From the NCBI GenBank assembly GCA_003225005.1, contig QIAN01000263.1, positions 1-64,000 on the forward strand: a DNA stretch of 64,000 bases. Direction: 5' to 3'. This document shows, one piece after another, positions 10,140 through 20,500 of this stretch (position 1 is the stretch's first letter; the number at the start of each line of letters is the position of its first letter). This stretch comes from Acidobacteriota bacterium. GTDB taxonomy: Bacteria; Acidobacteriota; Terriglobia; Terriglobales; Acidobacteriaceae. A model generated the notes under the pieces. It did not search any database and was not told the DNA's origin. It saw nothing but the letters and a program-made list of their open reading frames with translations. The translations under genes were made by a program, and so were the position numbers.

Positions 10140-11537
10140 TTACTTCTGGCTGCATCCTTTGCCCCCTGGAGAGTTCAGATCGTTGCGGAGAACTTGACCG
10201 CCCTTCATAACGAATTTCACCCGCTCCAATTCTGTGATCTCAGCGAGCGGGTCACCGCACACGGCGACGAAGTCGGCAAATTTCCCGCGCTCGATGGAAC
10301 CGATGTCAGCGTCCCATCCCATGATCTGCGCGTCCACCATGGTGGCAGCGCGAATAACCTGCGCTGGACTCATTCCAAACTTCACCATGTATTCGAACTC
10401 TTTGGTTTGCGTCCCGTGCGGAAAGGGTCCAACTCCTGTCCCAAAGCCAATCTTGACGCCCGCGGCAACCGCACGCCGGAAGTTCGGCTCCGAGACTTCC
10501 GCCACCATGTGCCCGCCGTATTTCTTGGCATCGTGTTGCCGATCCAGCTGGTAGTGATACAGAGTGGGAATGAGGTAGATGCCCTTTGTCTTGAACAGCT
10601 GAATGTCCTCATCGGACAACTGCACTCCGTGCTCAACTGTATCCACACCGGCGACCAGACAATTGTGTAGTCCCGGCCCGGCAAATGCGTGGCAAGAAAC
10701 CTTATGCCCTTTCGCATGCGCCTCGTCAACAAATGCCTGCACTTCCTCCAGGGTGAAGGTCGGCGGATTGATGATTTTGCCGTCGGGCGAAAAACTAAAC
10801 TCGTATGCCGCGTAGAATTTTACCCAATCGGTGCCGTTCATGAGCTGCTCGCGCACGCCTTTGCGCGCTTCCCACGGCGAATCCACGGTTTCGAGCATCG
10901 ACGGCAACGGAATATCGCGCGAATAACCCTTGGGACGAAAGCCTCCGGTGGTGGCAAAACCGCGTCCCGAAACCTGTAGCCGGGGGCCTTGCACTAGTCC
11001 GTTGTTGATGGCGTCACGCAGATCTACGTCGCCATACATGCCGCCCAGTGTCTTGAGGTCGCGTAGGGTCGTGAAGCCGACGTACAAGTCACGCTGTGCA
11101 TTGACCATCGCTTCGAGGATGCGGTACTGCAGCGGCTCTTTCAACATCTGGGCATCCAGATCAGGGCCACCGGAGAAGATGTGAGTATGTCCATCGATCA
11201 GTCCGGGCAGGACGGTCGCGTTGCTCAGATCCACTACATCCGTACCCGCTGGAATGTGAACGTCGTTGGCCGATCCGACCTGCGTGATTCGAGCTCCTTC
11301 GATGAGGATTACCTGTTGCTTAGCCAGTTGCTCGGATTTTCCGTCAAACATACGTCCGGCGCGAATCGCCAGCCGCTCATGGGTTCGGGTTTGGGGCGGC
11401 GGAAGGGGCGGAGGGGGCGGAGTTTCACGTTCTTGTTCTTGCCCCGGCAAAGAGCACGGAGAGAAGCACACAGCCAAAACTAGCATCGCCGCAGTGCGCA
11501 TGAAGGTTCCAGCTGGCCGATTTGCCTCAAACGACAT
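10140..11537 (-). CDS. amidohydrolase family protein, exported
   Basis: N-terminal signal plus Pro-rich linker; LPGLIDGHTHIF, KVSCHAFAGPGLHNCLVAGVDTVEHG, GKFADFVAVCGDPL amidohydrolase motifs. Confidence 0.93.
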   Translation of the reverse strand: MSFEANRPAGTFMRTAAMLVLAVCFSPCSLPGQEQERETPPPPPLPPPQTRTHERLAIRAGRMFDGKSEQLAKQQVILIEGARITQVGSANDVHIPAGTDVVDLSNATVLPGLIDGHTHIFSGGPDLDAQMLKEPLQYRILEAMVNAQRDLYVGFTTLRDLKTLGGMYGDVDLRDAINNGLVQGPRLQVSGRGFATTGGFRPKGYSRDIPLPSMLETVDSPWEARKGVREQLMNGTDWVKFYAAYEFSFSPDGKIINPPTFTLEEVQAFVDEAHAKGHKVSCHAFAGPGLHNCLVAGVDTVEHGVQLSDEDIQLFKTKGIYLIPTLYHYQLDRQHDAKKYGGHMVAEVSEPNFRRAVAAGVKIGFGTGVGPFPHGTQTKEFEYMVKFGMSPAQVIRAATMVDAQIMGWDADIGSIERGKFADFVAVCGDPLAEITELERVKFVMKGGQVLRNDLNSPGGKGCSQK

Positions 11538-11545
11538 CGTCCCTC

Positions 11546-12847
11546 CTACGATCTGGCGTCCGCATCTTTGGGAGCAGTCTTGATAAGAATGGTGAGTCCG
11601 GCAGCGACCAAGGTAATCACGCCCAGATAGGTGAATCCCGACAGGAAACTTCCCGTCCGTTTGTTGAGATACCCCACGATTAACGGGGCGAAATACGCAC
11701 CCAGGTTGCCGATAGCGTTTACAAAACCCATTACCGAGCCGACGATCTTCGGTGACAACGTTTCTGTTGGGATAGCCCAGAATGCGCCCATGGGGCCGTA
11801 AGCTCCTACGCCGCTCAGTGCGATAAAGGTAAAAGCAATCAGCAGTGAATGAGGAATGCTGAGGACAGCGAGAAGGATCGAAGTCCCACCAAACAACATG
11901 GCTGCGGCGGCATGCAAACGGCGCTCCCGCATTTTATCCGAATGACGCGAGACCAGCAGCACAGAGACGGCGCCCACGATGAAAGGCATGGTGTACAGAA
12001 TTCCTGTCGAAAGGCTGCTGAGTATCCTGAATTTTCCCATGGCGCTGGGCAGCCAAAATAACAGCCCCATCTGTCCACTCACGAAACAGAAATAGATGGC
12101 TGCCAGAAGAAACACCTGAGGCCGCAGCAGCGCGCGAAGAAAGGGAACTTTTTCCGATCCTTCCAGCGCAGACGACTCGCGACGCAGAGTCTCTACCAGC
12201 CGAATGCGCTCGTCCTCTGGTAGCCAAGCTGCCTCCGAAGGATGATCCTCGATAAATACCAGCCAGATCGCCAGCCACAAAAACGGCAAAGAACCTTCGG
12301 CGACCAGCATCACACGCCAGTTCCAGTGGTCCAAAATCCACCCAGAAAAAGGCGAGGCCAATATTACAGCTCCCGGCAAGCAGAGCAGCCAAAATGCATT
12401 GGCGCGGGCACGCTCGGAGCGGGAGAACCAGTGCGAGAGCAGGATCAACGTGGCCGGATAAACCCCGCTCTCCGCCACGCCCAGCAGCAAGCGCAGCCAC
12501 AGGAGTTCGTGATAGCTACGGGCAAAGCCGCATCCCACCGCAAACAGAGCCCACAGAACCAGTAGAACGCTGATGAACTTCTTCGCGCTCCAATGCTTGG
12601 CCAGATGCCCGCCGGGAATCTGCAATGCCAGGTAGCCCCAGAAGAAGATGCCGGCCACAGTTCCGGCTTGTTGCGGATCCAGATGGAGATCGCGGCTGAT
12701 GTGCGGCAAGGCGAGAGATATGTTCGTCCGATCGATAAAGGCGATCGTGTACATAATCAGCGCCACGGGGATGATGCGGATCCAGCGGATTGAAGTCCGC
12801 GATGCACTCATTTCGCCCTTGGCATCGGTCTGGTCGTCGGTTGTCAT
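11546..12847 (-). CDS. MFS transporter, anion:cation symporter type
   Basis: FIDRTNISLALPHISRDLHLDPQQAGTVAGIFFWGYLALQIPGGHLAKHWSAKKFISVLLVLWALF, typical ACS-family N-terminus. Confidence 0.93.
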   Translation of the reverse strand: MTTDDQTDAKGEMSASRTSIRWIRIIPVALIMYTIAFIDRTNISLALPHISRDLHLDPQQAGTVAGIFFWGYLALQIPGGHLAKHWSAKKFISVLLVLWALFAVGCGFARSYHELLWLRLLLGVAESGVYPATLILLSHWFSRSERARANAFWLLCLPGAVILASPFSGWILDHWNWRVMLVAEGSLPFLWLAIWLVFIEDHPSEAAWLPEDERIRLVETLRRESSALEGSEKVPFLRALLRPQVFLLAAIYFCFVSGQMGLLFWLPSAMGKFRILSSLSTGILYTMPFIVGAVSVLLVSRHSDKMRERRLHAAAAMLFGGTSILLAVLSIPHSLLIAFTFIALSGVGAYGPMGAFWAIPTETLSPKIVGSVMGFVNAIGNLGAYFAPLIVGYLNKRTGSFLSGFTYLGVITLVAAGLTILIKTAPKDADARS

Positions 12848-12925
12848 TGAGATAACTGAGGATCGCGAATGTGACCGTCCAGACCACAGACCGGGAACGG
12901 ATGCGCCAGTCCAGCAAAGCCTTCG

Positions 12926-13945
12926 CTAGGGCTGTATCTCGTATACGCGAACTTCGGCGTCCTTATTCTCGTGATGAGGGACGGCGAGATAGTAGCGATT
13001 TAATTCCGGCACCACAATGCCCGTCTTTGCCCGGAACGCTCCGGGAACCTTGGCCAACAAAGCGTAATGATCGGAGTCTTTCTGCTCGAAAACGTCCACA
13101 GCCCCGTCGCCGGCCAGATAAAGGCGCTTATGCGGGGCGTCATAACTCATGTCATCGACCATGCCCACTGCTGGCAAGCTGGTGATGACTTTGCCGCTGT
13201 CCGAGTTAAGCACAATCAACTTTCCCGGATTTCTGGTGGTCACAAACAAGCGGTGCTCCGGTTCGTCAAAAGCCATGGCCACATTCAGTTTGTCGCCCGC
13301 GGGCAAAGGCCAAGTGGCCGACAATGCAGACTTGTTCCGGTCGAGGACCCCGACCGCACTCTTACCCGTAAGATTGATGAACATGCGTGGTCCAGACTTC
13401 TCCAGGACGATCGCCTCGACATGATTGGTGTCTATTTTTATATCGCGTAGCTTCTTGGAGTTGTCGGTATCAATCACACTGATCAACGAATATGGGGTAT
13501 GCGCCTCCCGCCCACCGTTGACGACGTAAAGGTAATGAGTGGCGGGATCGTACGCGATGGAATCCGCATCGACAGAGACTTTGATCTCGCCCAGCAATTT
13601 ATAACTATCGCGGTCATATATCTGGACCGCGGAAGCGTCACCCGCCACGATGAAAAGCTTCTCTAAATCCTTACGGATGAGAATTGCATGTGGCGCCTTC
13701 ACATCTTCAATGGTGTGAATCAGCTGGTTTGTGTTGGTATCGAAGACCAGAACCTTCCCATTCTCCTCGCCGGTCAGGAAGAGACGGTGCCCATCGACGT
13801 CGGGAGCGAAATGGTCGAAGTCGCCATCGTGGAGCCCGGGCAGGGGAATAGTCGCTACCAGCTTCAGGGGTGCGTGATCTTGACCTTGGCAGCTGACTGC
13901 GAGAGCGACCCAAAGCGCACAAATGACCCGTTGCCTGGGCTTCAT
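12926..13945 (-). CDS. YncE-like beta-propeller protein, exported
   Basis: Signal-like N-terminus and repeated blades (VFDTNTNQLIHTIEDVKAPHAI..., SIAYDPATHYLYVVNGG..., VLNSDSGKVITSLPAVGMVDDMSYDAPHKRLYLAGDGAVDVFE). Confidence 0.88.
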   Translation of the reverse strand: MKPRQRVICALWVALAVSCQGQDHAPLKLVATIPLPGLHDGDFDHFAPDVDGHRLFLTGEENGKVLVFDTNTNQLIHTIEDVKAPHAILIRKDLEKLFIVAGDASAVQIYDRDSYKLLGEIKVSVDADSIAYDPATHYLYVVNGGREAHTPYSLISVIDTDNSKKLRDIKIDTNHVEAIVLEKSGPRMFINLTGKSAVGVLDRNKSALSATWPLPAGDKLNVAMAFDEPEHRLFVTTRNPGKLIVLNSDSGKVITSLPAVGMVDDMSYDAPHKRLYLAGDGAVDVFEQKDSDHYALLAKVPGAFRAKTGIVVPELNRYYLAVPHHENKDAEVRVYEIQP

Positions 13946-14125
13946 GATTTCCCTCCGAAGTGATGCGCAAGCCGATGAAAATCTTGGTGCTCGACGGGCG
14001 GATGCTACGCTAGCGTAGTTATTGAGTCAACGTCTCCTCTCCGTGGGGAGAGACCAGGGAGCGATGCGGCGGACCAAAGTAGCGTGTTTTCAAGCAAAAC
14101 TCATGCTGTCCCGTTTTGTCAGCTA

Positions 14126-14143
14126 AACAGAAATTAATGTTGG
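14126..14143. promoter_or_regulatory. 18-bp repeated motif AACAGAAATTAATGTTGG, copy 1
   Basis: Exact match to 17439..17456; lies between the divergent propeller genes. Confidence 0.65.
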
Positions 14144-14258
14144 TTTCAGTTCACATTGCGATGGATGAATTATGCTGTCCGCGCTGCTTGTGGCGCGGGC
14201 TGCGAGGCCGCAGCAGATCCGTCCCACAAAATATGGAACTCACGTTAGGGAGAGAATC

Positions 14259-15269
14259 ATGAAGAAATGGGTTTTCGTTCTGATGACGGTTTTCATCGCT
14301 CTGGATACCCCGGTGCAGAGTCAAGAGACCGCGCCGCTCAAGCTGGTCCAGACCATTACGCTGCCTCCCGACGTGAAAGGACATTTTGATCATTTTGAGG
14401 TCGATATAAAGGGCAACCGGCTTTTTGCGACTCCGGAGTCCTATAAAGCTGTGCTGGTTTTTGATCTCAAGACGGGCAAGCCCGTCCACACCATATCCGG
14501 GATCGAGAGGCCCCATGCCGTGCTCTATCGCGAAGACCTCAACCGCATCTATGTGACCGATGGGGAGGCGGGGGATCTCAAGATATTTGACGGCAAAACC
14601 TACACTCTGCTGTCCCGCGTGAAGCTGCTGGAGGACGCTGATTCAATCGGATACGATCCGACCACCAAGTATCTATATATCGACAATGGCGGTGGGGACG
14701 TCCACCAGACGTACTCCATGCTCAGCGTCGTAGATACTACCGCAGGCAAAAAACTCGCCGATATCAAGATCGACGGGGAAACGCTGGAGGCCATGGCGCT
14801 GGAGAAATCCAGTCCTAAGATGTACGTCAACAACCGGGACAAGAGTCAGGTTGACGTGGTTGACCGAGACAAACGCGAGGTGGTCGCCAGTTGGCCTGTC
14901 ACCAAATGTAAGGGCCCGGTGGCGATGGGGTTCGACGAGACGAACCATCGGTTATTCGTGGCTTGCCGCAGCGGAGACATCGTGGTGTTGAACACGCAAA
15001 CCGGAAAGGAAGTTACCGCTTTAGCCATGACAAAAGGTGTCGATGACCTGACTTACGATCCGGCCAAAAAGCGTATTTATGCCGCGGGTGACGGCAGCGT
15101 AGATGTGTATGAGCAGATGGATCGAGACAGCTACAAGCTGCTTGCAAAAATACCGACGGGGCCGGTCGGAAGAACGGCGCGCCTGGTTCCTGAACTGAAT
15201 CGCTACTTCGTGGCGGTTCCCCAGCACGGTACGACGAGCGCCGAGATTCTGGTCTTCGAGGTGCACTAA
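14259..15269 (+). CDS. YncE-like beta-propeller protein, exported (paralogue of 12926..13945)
   Basis: ATG at 14259 (MKKWVFVLMTVFIALDTPVQSQE signal); blades align by eye with the 12926..13945 product. Confidence 0.88.
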   Translation: MKKWVFVLMTVFIALDTPVQSQETAPLKLVQTITLPPDVKGHFDHFEVDIKGNRLFATPESYKAVLVFDLKTGKPVHTISGIERPHAVLYREDLNRIYVTDGEAGDLKIFDGKTYTLLSRVKLLEDADSIGYDPTTKYLYIDNGGGDVHQTYSMLSVVDTTAGKKLADIKIDGETLEAMALEKSSPKMYVNNRDKSQVDVVDRDKREVVASWPVTKCKGPVAMGFDETNHRLFVACRSGDIVVLNTQTGKEVTALAMTKGVDDLTYDPAKKRIYAAGDGSVDVYEQMDRDSYKLLAKIPTGPVGRTARLVPELNRYFVAVPQHGTTSAEILVFEVH

Positions 15270-15362
15270 GGACCTGGGAAAGAAAGGCGGGATCAAACCG
15301 ATCGAGTGGGCGCTTGGTTTGATGGGGGCGCAAGCAAAGTGCGATGATATTGAGGAAGGTCT

Positions 15363-16040
15363 ATGCGGATCTTGTTGGTCGAAGACGAACGAAAGGTTGC
15401 CAGCTTCATCGCACGCGCCTTGCGAGAAAACACATACGCAGTGGACGTGGTTGAAACCGGCGAGAAGGCCCTTGAGTCCGGCATAGATGTTTCTTACGAC
15501 GCCATCCTCCTCGACGTCCGGTTGCCTGGTCTTAGCGGGATCGAAGTCTGCCGCGAGTTGCGCCAACGCGGGATAGAGGCTCCCGTCATGATGCTCACGG
15601 CTCGGGGTTTGATCGAGCAGAGAGTGGAGGGACTCGATGCCGGCGCTGACGACTACCTCACCAAGCCCTTTGTCCTGGCAGAGCTCCTCGCGCGGGTGCG
15701 GGCGCTGGTTCGGCGCGGCTTCCATAGCGGCAACGCAAAGCTGCGCTATGGAGACCTCGCTCTCGATCGTCACCGCCGCCGGGCTACACGCGGGCAGGAG
15801 ATCATTCCCCTTACCACCAAAGAATTCGCTCTGCTCGAGCTTTTCCTGCTACGTGCTCCGGAACTGGTTACCCGCAGCGAAATCGTCGAGCATGTATGGG
15901 ATTGTCACTTCGACAGCCAGACCAACCTGGTCGAGGTGTACATCAACCGTTTGCGCCAGAAACTTGACCAGAATCGATCGGCAAAGCTGATTCATACCGT
16001 TCGGGGCGTCGGCTATCGCCTGGGAGTGCCGGAATCATGA
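15363..16040 (+). CDS. OmpR-family response regulator
   Basis: MRILLVEDERKVASFIARALRE...DAILLDVRLPGLSGIEVC...GADDYLTKPF receiver; winged-helix TTKEFALLELFLL...NLVEVYINRLRQKLD...IHTVRGVGYRLG. Confidence 0.97.
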   Translation: MRILLVEDERKVASFIARALRENTYAVDVVETGEKALESGIDVSYDAILLDVRLPGLSGIEVCRELRQRGIEAPVMMLTARGLIEQRVEGLDAGADDYLTKPFVLAELLARVRALVRRGFHSGNAKLRYGDLALDRHRRRATRGQEIIPLTTKEFALLELFLLRAPELVTRSEIVEHVWDCHFDSQTNLVEVYINRLRQKLDQNRSAKLIHTVRGVGYRLGVPES

Positions 16041-17461
16041 AAGCGAAAACGCTTCGTTTTCGAATGATGTTGCTCTTCACTACCGTAGTTGGGGTACTGC
16101 TGGCTGGGTCCTATCTTGCATTCTGGGGGCTCCTGTCCCACGAAATTCCCACTCAACTCAACCGCCAGCTGCTGGAGACGTCTCGTCCCCTTATTGCTGA
16201 CATCATTACAGAACCGAACGCACAGGATATCAAGCGGCTGGACATCCCGGGCGAGTTTTTCGAGTTGCTGGATGCTACCGGCGGCATTCTTCAATATTCG
16301 AGAAATCTTACAACTCCAATCGCTTTGAATGGAATGAGTCTGCCCATTTCACGTCCCACTTTCGGAATTGGAACCATCGGGAACACCCAAACGCTGCGCG
16401 TCGCCCTGATCCCTTTTCAACAAGGGAGTCGGTCACGTGTTCTGGTGGTGGCTATCCCGACGCTTGGCACTAGCCGCGTGCTGGATAGCTTTGGCAGCAT
16501 CGCCTTGCTGCTTTTCCCCTTGAGTCTGCTGCTCACGGCGGGCATCTCCGCTTTCTATGTAGGCAGAAGCCTTGCACCGGTGACAGCGCTTACCCAGCAC
16601 GCCGCCCTGATGGCGAAGCGGGTCACAAACCGCCAGGGATTCTGGACACCTCTGCCGGTATCTTCTCCCCATGACGAACTGGGGCTGTTGGCGGAGACGT
16701 TTAATCACCTCTTGCGGGGGGTAGATTCAGCGGTGGGCCAGTTGCGGCAATTTGTGACGGACGCCTCGCACGAGCTGCGGACCCCGCTGGCCGTCCTTCA
16801 CGGCGAGACTGAGTTGTTGCTTTCCAAACCGCGCAGCGCTGAGGAATATCGAAGAACTCTTGTCTTGTTCGATGATGAGTTCAAAAAACTGACTCGGATC
16901 GTGGAAGGTCTATTTACGCTTTCGATGGCCGATGCCGGACAACTTCACCTGCTGTCTGAGCCGCTCTACATCAACGAGGTTCTGGAAGAGGCTTGCGCGC
17001 TGGTGACATCGCGTGCGCGTGCAAAAAATATTGCCATCCTACGAGAGCTGAGTCGGGAAGTTGCCTACTGCGGGGACGAAGCTTTCCTCCATCAACTGTT
17101 TCTAATATTTCTCGATAATGCGATCAAGTACTCCCCTGAGTGCACCCAGGTTCGCGTGTCTCTGGTCGAGCAGGATGGAACGATACAGGCTCGTTTTGAA
17201 GACCAGGGCATCGGAATCTCCAGCGAGCATCTGGCCTTCATATTTGAGCGCTTCTACCGTGCCGCGCCGCCCACTGGCGTGGAGGCTCATAGCGGAGGTC
17301 TCGGCCTGGCCATCGCACAGGCCATCGTCCGTACCCAAGGTGGCGTCATCGAGTGCCACTCTACCCTGGGAGTCGGCTCAACCTTCACTGTGGTACTGCC
17401 GACTGCTTCCCCCGAGACTAACCTCAAAAGTAAACCTGAACAGAAATTAATGTTGGGTTAA
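16037..17461 (+). CDS. sensor histidine kinase
   Basis: 4-bp overlap with the response regulator gene; TM segments, HAMP-like region, H-box DASHELRTPLAVLHGE, N-box LIFLDNAIKYSP, G-boxes FEDQGIGIS and HSGGLGLAIAQ. Confidence 0.97.
   Translation: MKAKTLRFRMMLLFTTVVGVLLAGSYLAFWGLLSHEIPTQLNRQLLETSRPLIADIITEPNAQDIKRLDIPGEFFELLDATGGILQYSRNLTTPIALNGMSLPISRPTFGIGTIGNTQTLRVALIPFQQGSRSRVLVVAIPTLGTSRVLDSFGSIALLLFPLSLLLTAGISAFYVGRSLAPVTALTQHAALMAKRVTNRQGFWTPLPVSSPHDELGLLAETFNHLLRGVDSAVGQLRQFVTDASHELRTPLAVLHGETELLLSKPRSAEEYRRTLVLFDDEFKKLTRIVEGLFTLSMADAGQLHLLSEPLYINEVLEEACALVTSRARAKNIAILRELSREVAYCGDEAFLHQLFLIFLDNAIKYSPECTQVRVSLVEQDGTIQARFEDQGIGISSEHLAFIFERFYRAAPPTGVEAHSGGLGLAIAQAIVRTQGGVIECHSTLGVGSTFTVVLPTASPETNLKSKPEQKLMLG
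17439..17456. promoter_or_regulatory. 18-bp repeated motif AACAGAAATTAATGTTGG, copy 2
   Basis: Exact match to 14126..14143; 54 bp upstream of the TonB receptor ATG and inside the 3' end of the histidine kinase gene. Confidence 0.65.
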
Positions 17462-17510
17462 CTGCGCGATAGGCGTACAGTGGCACCGCCACGAGTGTGG
17501 AGGGAGCCCA

Positions 17511-20500
17511 ATGTCTTCTCGAAGAATTTCCGCAGGGTGCGCGGTATGTCTCGGAACAGTCTTGATTTTAGTAGTCCTGTCTTCAGTTCCATCTAGCGCG
17601 CAGGTTACCGGAGCAACTCTCTCCGGCACTATAACCGACTCATCCGGCGGGGTTGTTCCTGACAGCCGAGTGGTGATCACGAATGTAGCCACAGGCGTGA
17701 CCACGAACGTTACAACCAACTCGGATGGTTTCTTTACAGCCGCGAATCTGCTGCCGGGAGAATACAACGTTACTATCTCGGCCAAGGGATACACCACCCA
17801 AGAAAGAACCGGGATCTCGCTCACAGTCGGAGCGCAGCAGGTCTTTGACCTTACTCTGCGCGTCGGGAGCGCTTCGACAGAAGTAATGGTGGTTACAGCC
17901 GAAGCGCCTGCCGTGCAACTCAACAGCTCAGACATCAGCGCAGTGGTGAACGCGACCACGGTGCGGGAGTTGCCTCTCAATGGCCGCAGTTGGACGGACC
18001 TGGCAACCCTGCAGCCCGGCGTGAATAGAATTCAGACTCAGCCCGACTTCGCCCAAGGCACGGACCGAGGGAACCGCGGTTTCGGACAACAACTCACGAT
18101 TTCCGGCGCCCGGCCGCAGCAGAACAACTATCGTTTGGATGGCGTTAGCCTCAATGACTACGCAAATGGAGCACCCGGCAGCGTGCTGGGAGGAAGCTTG
18201 GGTGTGGATGCCATTCAGGAGTTCTCTGTCCTGACCAGCAACTACTCGGCCGAGTACGGCAAGACCTCGGGGGGCGTCGTCAATGCGATTACGCGGTCAG
18301 GCACGAATCAGATTCACGGCAGCGCGTACGAGTTTCTTCGCAATAGCGCTCTGGATTCCAAGAACTATTTCGATGTCGGAAAAATTCCGCCCTTCAAGCG
18401 AAACCAGTTTGGCGGAGCGATCGGCGGGCCGATTGTGAAAGACCACACATTTTTCTTTGCCGACTACGAAGGCATCCGGCAGTCCCTGGGAATCTCGACA
18501 CTAACCACCGTGCCGTCGCAAAATGCGCGCAATGGACTGATGTGCTCGAATCCGGCAGGGGCGGATCCTTCCAATCCATGTTCGCCTTTTCAGCTTCCCC
18601 TAGGGCCGAACACCGATGCGAATGGCGTGGATCTGAACGCAAAGGCTTACCTTACTTTCTATCATTTGCCCAATGGACCAATCCTGGGCAACGGGGACAC
18701 CGGAGAATACACGTTCTCGGGGCAGCAGATCGTCAGCGAGAACTTCTTTACGGCGCGCATCGATCACAGGTTCTCCAGCAATGACAGTCTGTTCGGTTCG
18801 TACATGTTCGACAAAACCCCGTACTCGTCGCCTGACGGACTGAATAACGTTGAGTTCGACACATTGACCTCGCGGCAGTTCCTTTCGGTAGAGGAGACGC
18901 ACATCTTTACACCTCGCTTCGCCAATTCCGTTCGTGTTGGCGGGAATCACGAGGCGGTAAACAACAATCAGAGCCTGAAGGCGCTCAATCCGGATGCCGC
19001 GAGGGCCGACCTGGGCGTCGGTGGCACAGGATTTAAGGGCCGCGACGCAACCCAGGTTCTTGTCGGCGGGCTCAGTGACTTTACGGGCGGAGTGGGCGGG
19101 AGCCCAACCTATTTTTACCATTGGAATTCCCTCCAGCTCTATGACGACGCCTTCCTCACCCGAGGCACACACTCCATCCGGTTTGGTATCGCCGCCGAAC
19201 GAATGATGCTCAACGTGGTTGCCGACACCGATCCCAATGGAATCTGGAACTTCGACAACGTGCAGGGGTTTCTCACCAACCAGCCCACGAAATTCCAGGG
19301 TGGAATTGCCAGCACGCTTTCTCCCCGCAATCTGCGGCAGACTCTCTTCGGCGCCTACATACAGGATGATTGGCGGGCGCGGCCGAACCTGACGCTGAAC
19401 CTCGGCTTGCGTTACGAAATGTCAACCGTGATCAGTGAGACGGCTGGCAAGCTGGCAAATTTGAGGAACATCACGGATGCGACCGCCCATCTCGGAGATC
19501 CTTTTTTCAGCAATCCAACGCTGAAGGATTTCGAGCCGCGCATCGGTTTTGCATGGGACCCCTGGCAGAACGGAAAAACCGCCGTGCGCGGAGGAATTGG
19601 GATGTTCGATGTTCAGCCGCTGCCTTATCAGTTCGTCCTTCTTGCCACCCAGGCAGTACCGTTTTTTAAGTACACCGTGGTCAAGGATCCCGTGGGAGAA
19701 TGCACCGCCCCCCTCAACCCTTGCCCGAATCCCTTTCCCAATTTTGGCGGCCAGGACATTACATTTCCGGCAAACCGGTTGCGCTCAACTTATGCTGAAC
19801 CCAACCCGAAACGCAATTACGTGATTCAGTGGAATCTTAATGTGCAACAGCAGCTCACCCCAAGCTTGGCCGCGATGGTGGCTTACGTTGGCTCGCGTGG
19901 CGTGCATCAGCCATTCCGGGTGGACGAGGCCGACCTTGTCATTCCGACGAAGACATCGGCCGGTTATGTCTGGCCCTACGTTACCGACCCCACCGATCCA
20001 AATTTTGGAGGTCCGCTGGATCCGATCAATCCGAACTTCGGCTCGGTCCGGGGAATGTTTTATGACGGGCACTCTTACTACAATGCATTTGAAGCACAGT
20101 TGGCCAAGCGCATGAGCCACGGCTTTCAAATGCAGGGCACATTTACGTGGAGCAAGAGCATGGACACCAGCTCCGCGTCGGTTGCGGGAGACACTTTCGG
20201 CAATTCAATTTCCAGTCTTCACTGGTTCGACATGAGGTTGAGCCGCGGCCTCTCGGATTTCAATGTTGGTCGTACGGTGGTGCTCAACGGTACCTGGGAG
20301 GTCCCTACGCGAAAGTCTCTTGCGGGGCCCGCCCAATGGGCATTGGGAGGATGGGAACTCGGACTGATCTTTACCGCCAGCGACGGAATCCCATTCACTG
20401 CCACGTGGGGGACCGGCTCAGACCCGGCAAATACCAACAGTGGCGACGACTGGGCATTTCCGAACCGGCTGGGTGGGCCCGGCTGTAACACCCTTACGAA

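Noticed and set aside
11390-11440. G-rich tract (ggggcggcggaaggggcggagggggcgg) as a possible G-quadruplex regulator
   Set aside because: It encodes the PPPPPLPPP linker of the amidohydrolase on the other strand, which explains it adequately.
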